Positions 63,311 through 64,000 of a DNA stretch of 64,000 nucleotides are shown piece after piece. The notes beneath the pieces were generated by a model. The model was not told the DNA's origin and made no database searches. It worked only from the letters and a program-made list of their open reading frames with translations. Each line of letters opens with the position of its first letter. Position 1 is the first letter of the stretch. This DNA comes from Acidobacteriota bacterium (GTDB lineage Bacteria; Acidobacteriota; Terriglobia; Bryobacterales; Bryobacteraceae). The translations under genes were made by a program, and so were the position numbers. Location: NCBI GenBank assembly GCA_017307505.1, contig JAFKEE010000019.1, forward strand, positions 272,120 through 336,119. Reading direction: 5' to 3'.

Positions 63311-63937
63311 TTGGACAAGTTTGAGGAGGTTCCGGGTCGCTGAGGTTTCGAGCGGCCGGATGGCGGGTTGGAGCGGCAGAGGTTCTGCCAGAGGTCGTCG
63401 ATTGGCGGTCACGGTCAGGGTTCGCGGCGCTTCTGCCGCTCTCACCGGAGGAAAGACAAGGGGAAGAAATGGGTTTGATCCCTCCGTGGCGGTAGATTGC
63501 GGGTCCCCGGAGCGAGGCAGCCTAGATCAGATAAATAGGCCGCCCTGCAGAGAATAAATCGGGAACGAATGGGTTTGATGCTCCCGTGGCGGTGGATTGC
63601 GGATACTCGGAGCGACCCAGCCTGGATCGGATAAATAGGCCGCCCCGCAGGGAATAAATTGGGAACAAATGGGTTTGATGCTCCCGTGGCGGTGGATTGA
63701 GGCCAGCTGGAGAGAGCAGGCTCGCGGGAGCCCACCGCACACAAGGACTGAAGGCGACGGGAAGGTTGGCTTTGATCCCTCAGCGCTGAAGGATTGTGCC
63801 TCTTTCCGAGCCCTGGAGGGACTCACCTCCGGCGGGGGTGTGAAGGTTCGTATGTCAAACAGTGATGGCCAGCGGCCACCCAGGGGCATGAAAATTGGGT
63901 GGCGCGGGTGTACGATTGGTGCGCGCCAGACGAAGCA
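63311..63937. other. Gene-free region holding the tandem repeat
   Basis: No supported gene. Frames of 60-145 codons on both strands arise from the repeat itself: on the minus strand they give the same short peptide (PPPREHQTH...FPIYSL) in each unit. The repeat is listed separately. The last part (63800-63937) shows nothing recognisable and may carry the promoter of the next gene. Confidence 0.5.
63461..63705. repeat. Tandem repeat with a period of exactly 100 bp
   Basis: Two full units (63461-63560 and 63561-63660) and a partial third (63661 to about 63705) start with GGGAASRAATGGGTTTGAT at exactly 100-bp steps. Units contain GTGGCGGTRGATTG, GATAAATAGGCCGCCC and GAATAAAT. Full units differ at roughly one base in seven. 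A degenerate fourth start (GGGAAGGTTGGCTTTGATCC) lies at 63759. Complementary CCGCC/GGCGG segments in adjacent units could pair as a hairpin. Confidence 0.9.
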
Positions 63938-64000
63938 GTGACCGAGACTCCTACTGGTGGGCAAACCCCGGTTTTCAAACTGGTCCGGCCAGCGGACATG
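63938..64000 (+). CDS. Possible start of a gene cut by the window edge
   Basis: A GTG at 63938 opens a frame that reads MTETPTGGQTPVFKLVRPAD before the window ends. The composition looks protein-like, but there is no good ribosome site and only 21 codons are visible. Family cannot be named. Confidence 0.35.
   Translation, partial: MTETPTGGQTPVFKLVRPADM

Overview
The window looks like a chromosomal segment of a GC-rich acidobacterium of the Bryobacterales/Solibacter type. I infer this from protein families seen by eye: a secreted protein with the Solibacter-type C-terminal domain (55451-57133), a VWA protein of the acidobacterial VWFA-related kind (59027-60133), and the DUF4097/LiaI-like envelope genes. 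No database search was possible, so the taxonomy is an inference.

Layout. 1-3061 (minus strand) is the edge of a contractile injection system (eCIS/tailocin-like): two small proteins, a sheath, an inner tube and a truncated next gene, followed by a sigma-54 activator (3239-4411) and a divergent PilZ gene. 5005-9069 holds a nitronate monooxygenase, an OmpR-type two-component pair and a fatty-acyl desaturase. 9185-17670 (minus) is a six-gene chemosensory operon of type IV pilus/alternative-function style: TPR-zinc ribbon-REC, REC, CheW, double-HAMP MCP, CheA-REC hybrid and a tandem CheW-like protein, with no CheR or CheB. 18116-21860 (minus) is a translationally coupled ECF sigma/anti-sigma operon ending in membrane and DUF4097 proteins. 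22041-25580 carries a UPF0104-type membrane protein, nrdR and rpoD. 25786-28230 is an ABC-2 type exporter and 28394-29806 an unusual methyltransferase fusion.

29937-38173 (plus) runs arsM, gamma-glutamyltransferase, a sugar-phosphate isomerase-like protein, asnS, arginase, ddl and an S41 peptidase, mostly with 10 bp or less between genes. 38091-40324 (minus) has two membrane proteins and a small zinc metallopeptidase. 40346-40974 is a four-helix-bundle (S23/IVS-like) gene bracketed by two copies of a palindromic repeat and followed by a 2Fe-2S ferredoxin. 41379-46558 holds a TPR protein, cmk, lysC, a PpiD-like foldase and a DedA protein. 46560-52020 has sdaA, an M61 peptidase, trmFO and xerC. 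52686-60133 has a second PilZ protein, an MrfA-like helicase, the Solibacter-domain protein, selB and the VWA protein, the last two with start codons overlapping head to head. 60143-63310 has a DUF362 protein, fbaB and a HAD hydrolase, followed by a 100-bp-period tandem repeat and perhaps the first codons of another gene.

Most of the window is housekeeping. The parts most worth following up are the eCIS locus with its own sigma-54 activator and candidate -24/-12 promoter, the repeat-bracketed four-helix-bundle gene, the exact 100-bp tandem repeat, the selB/VWA start-codon overlap, and the coupled ECF sigma envelope operon.
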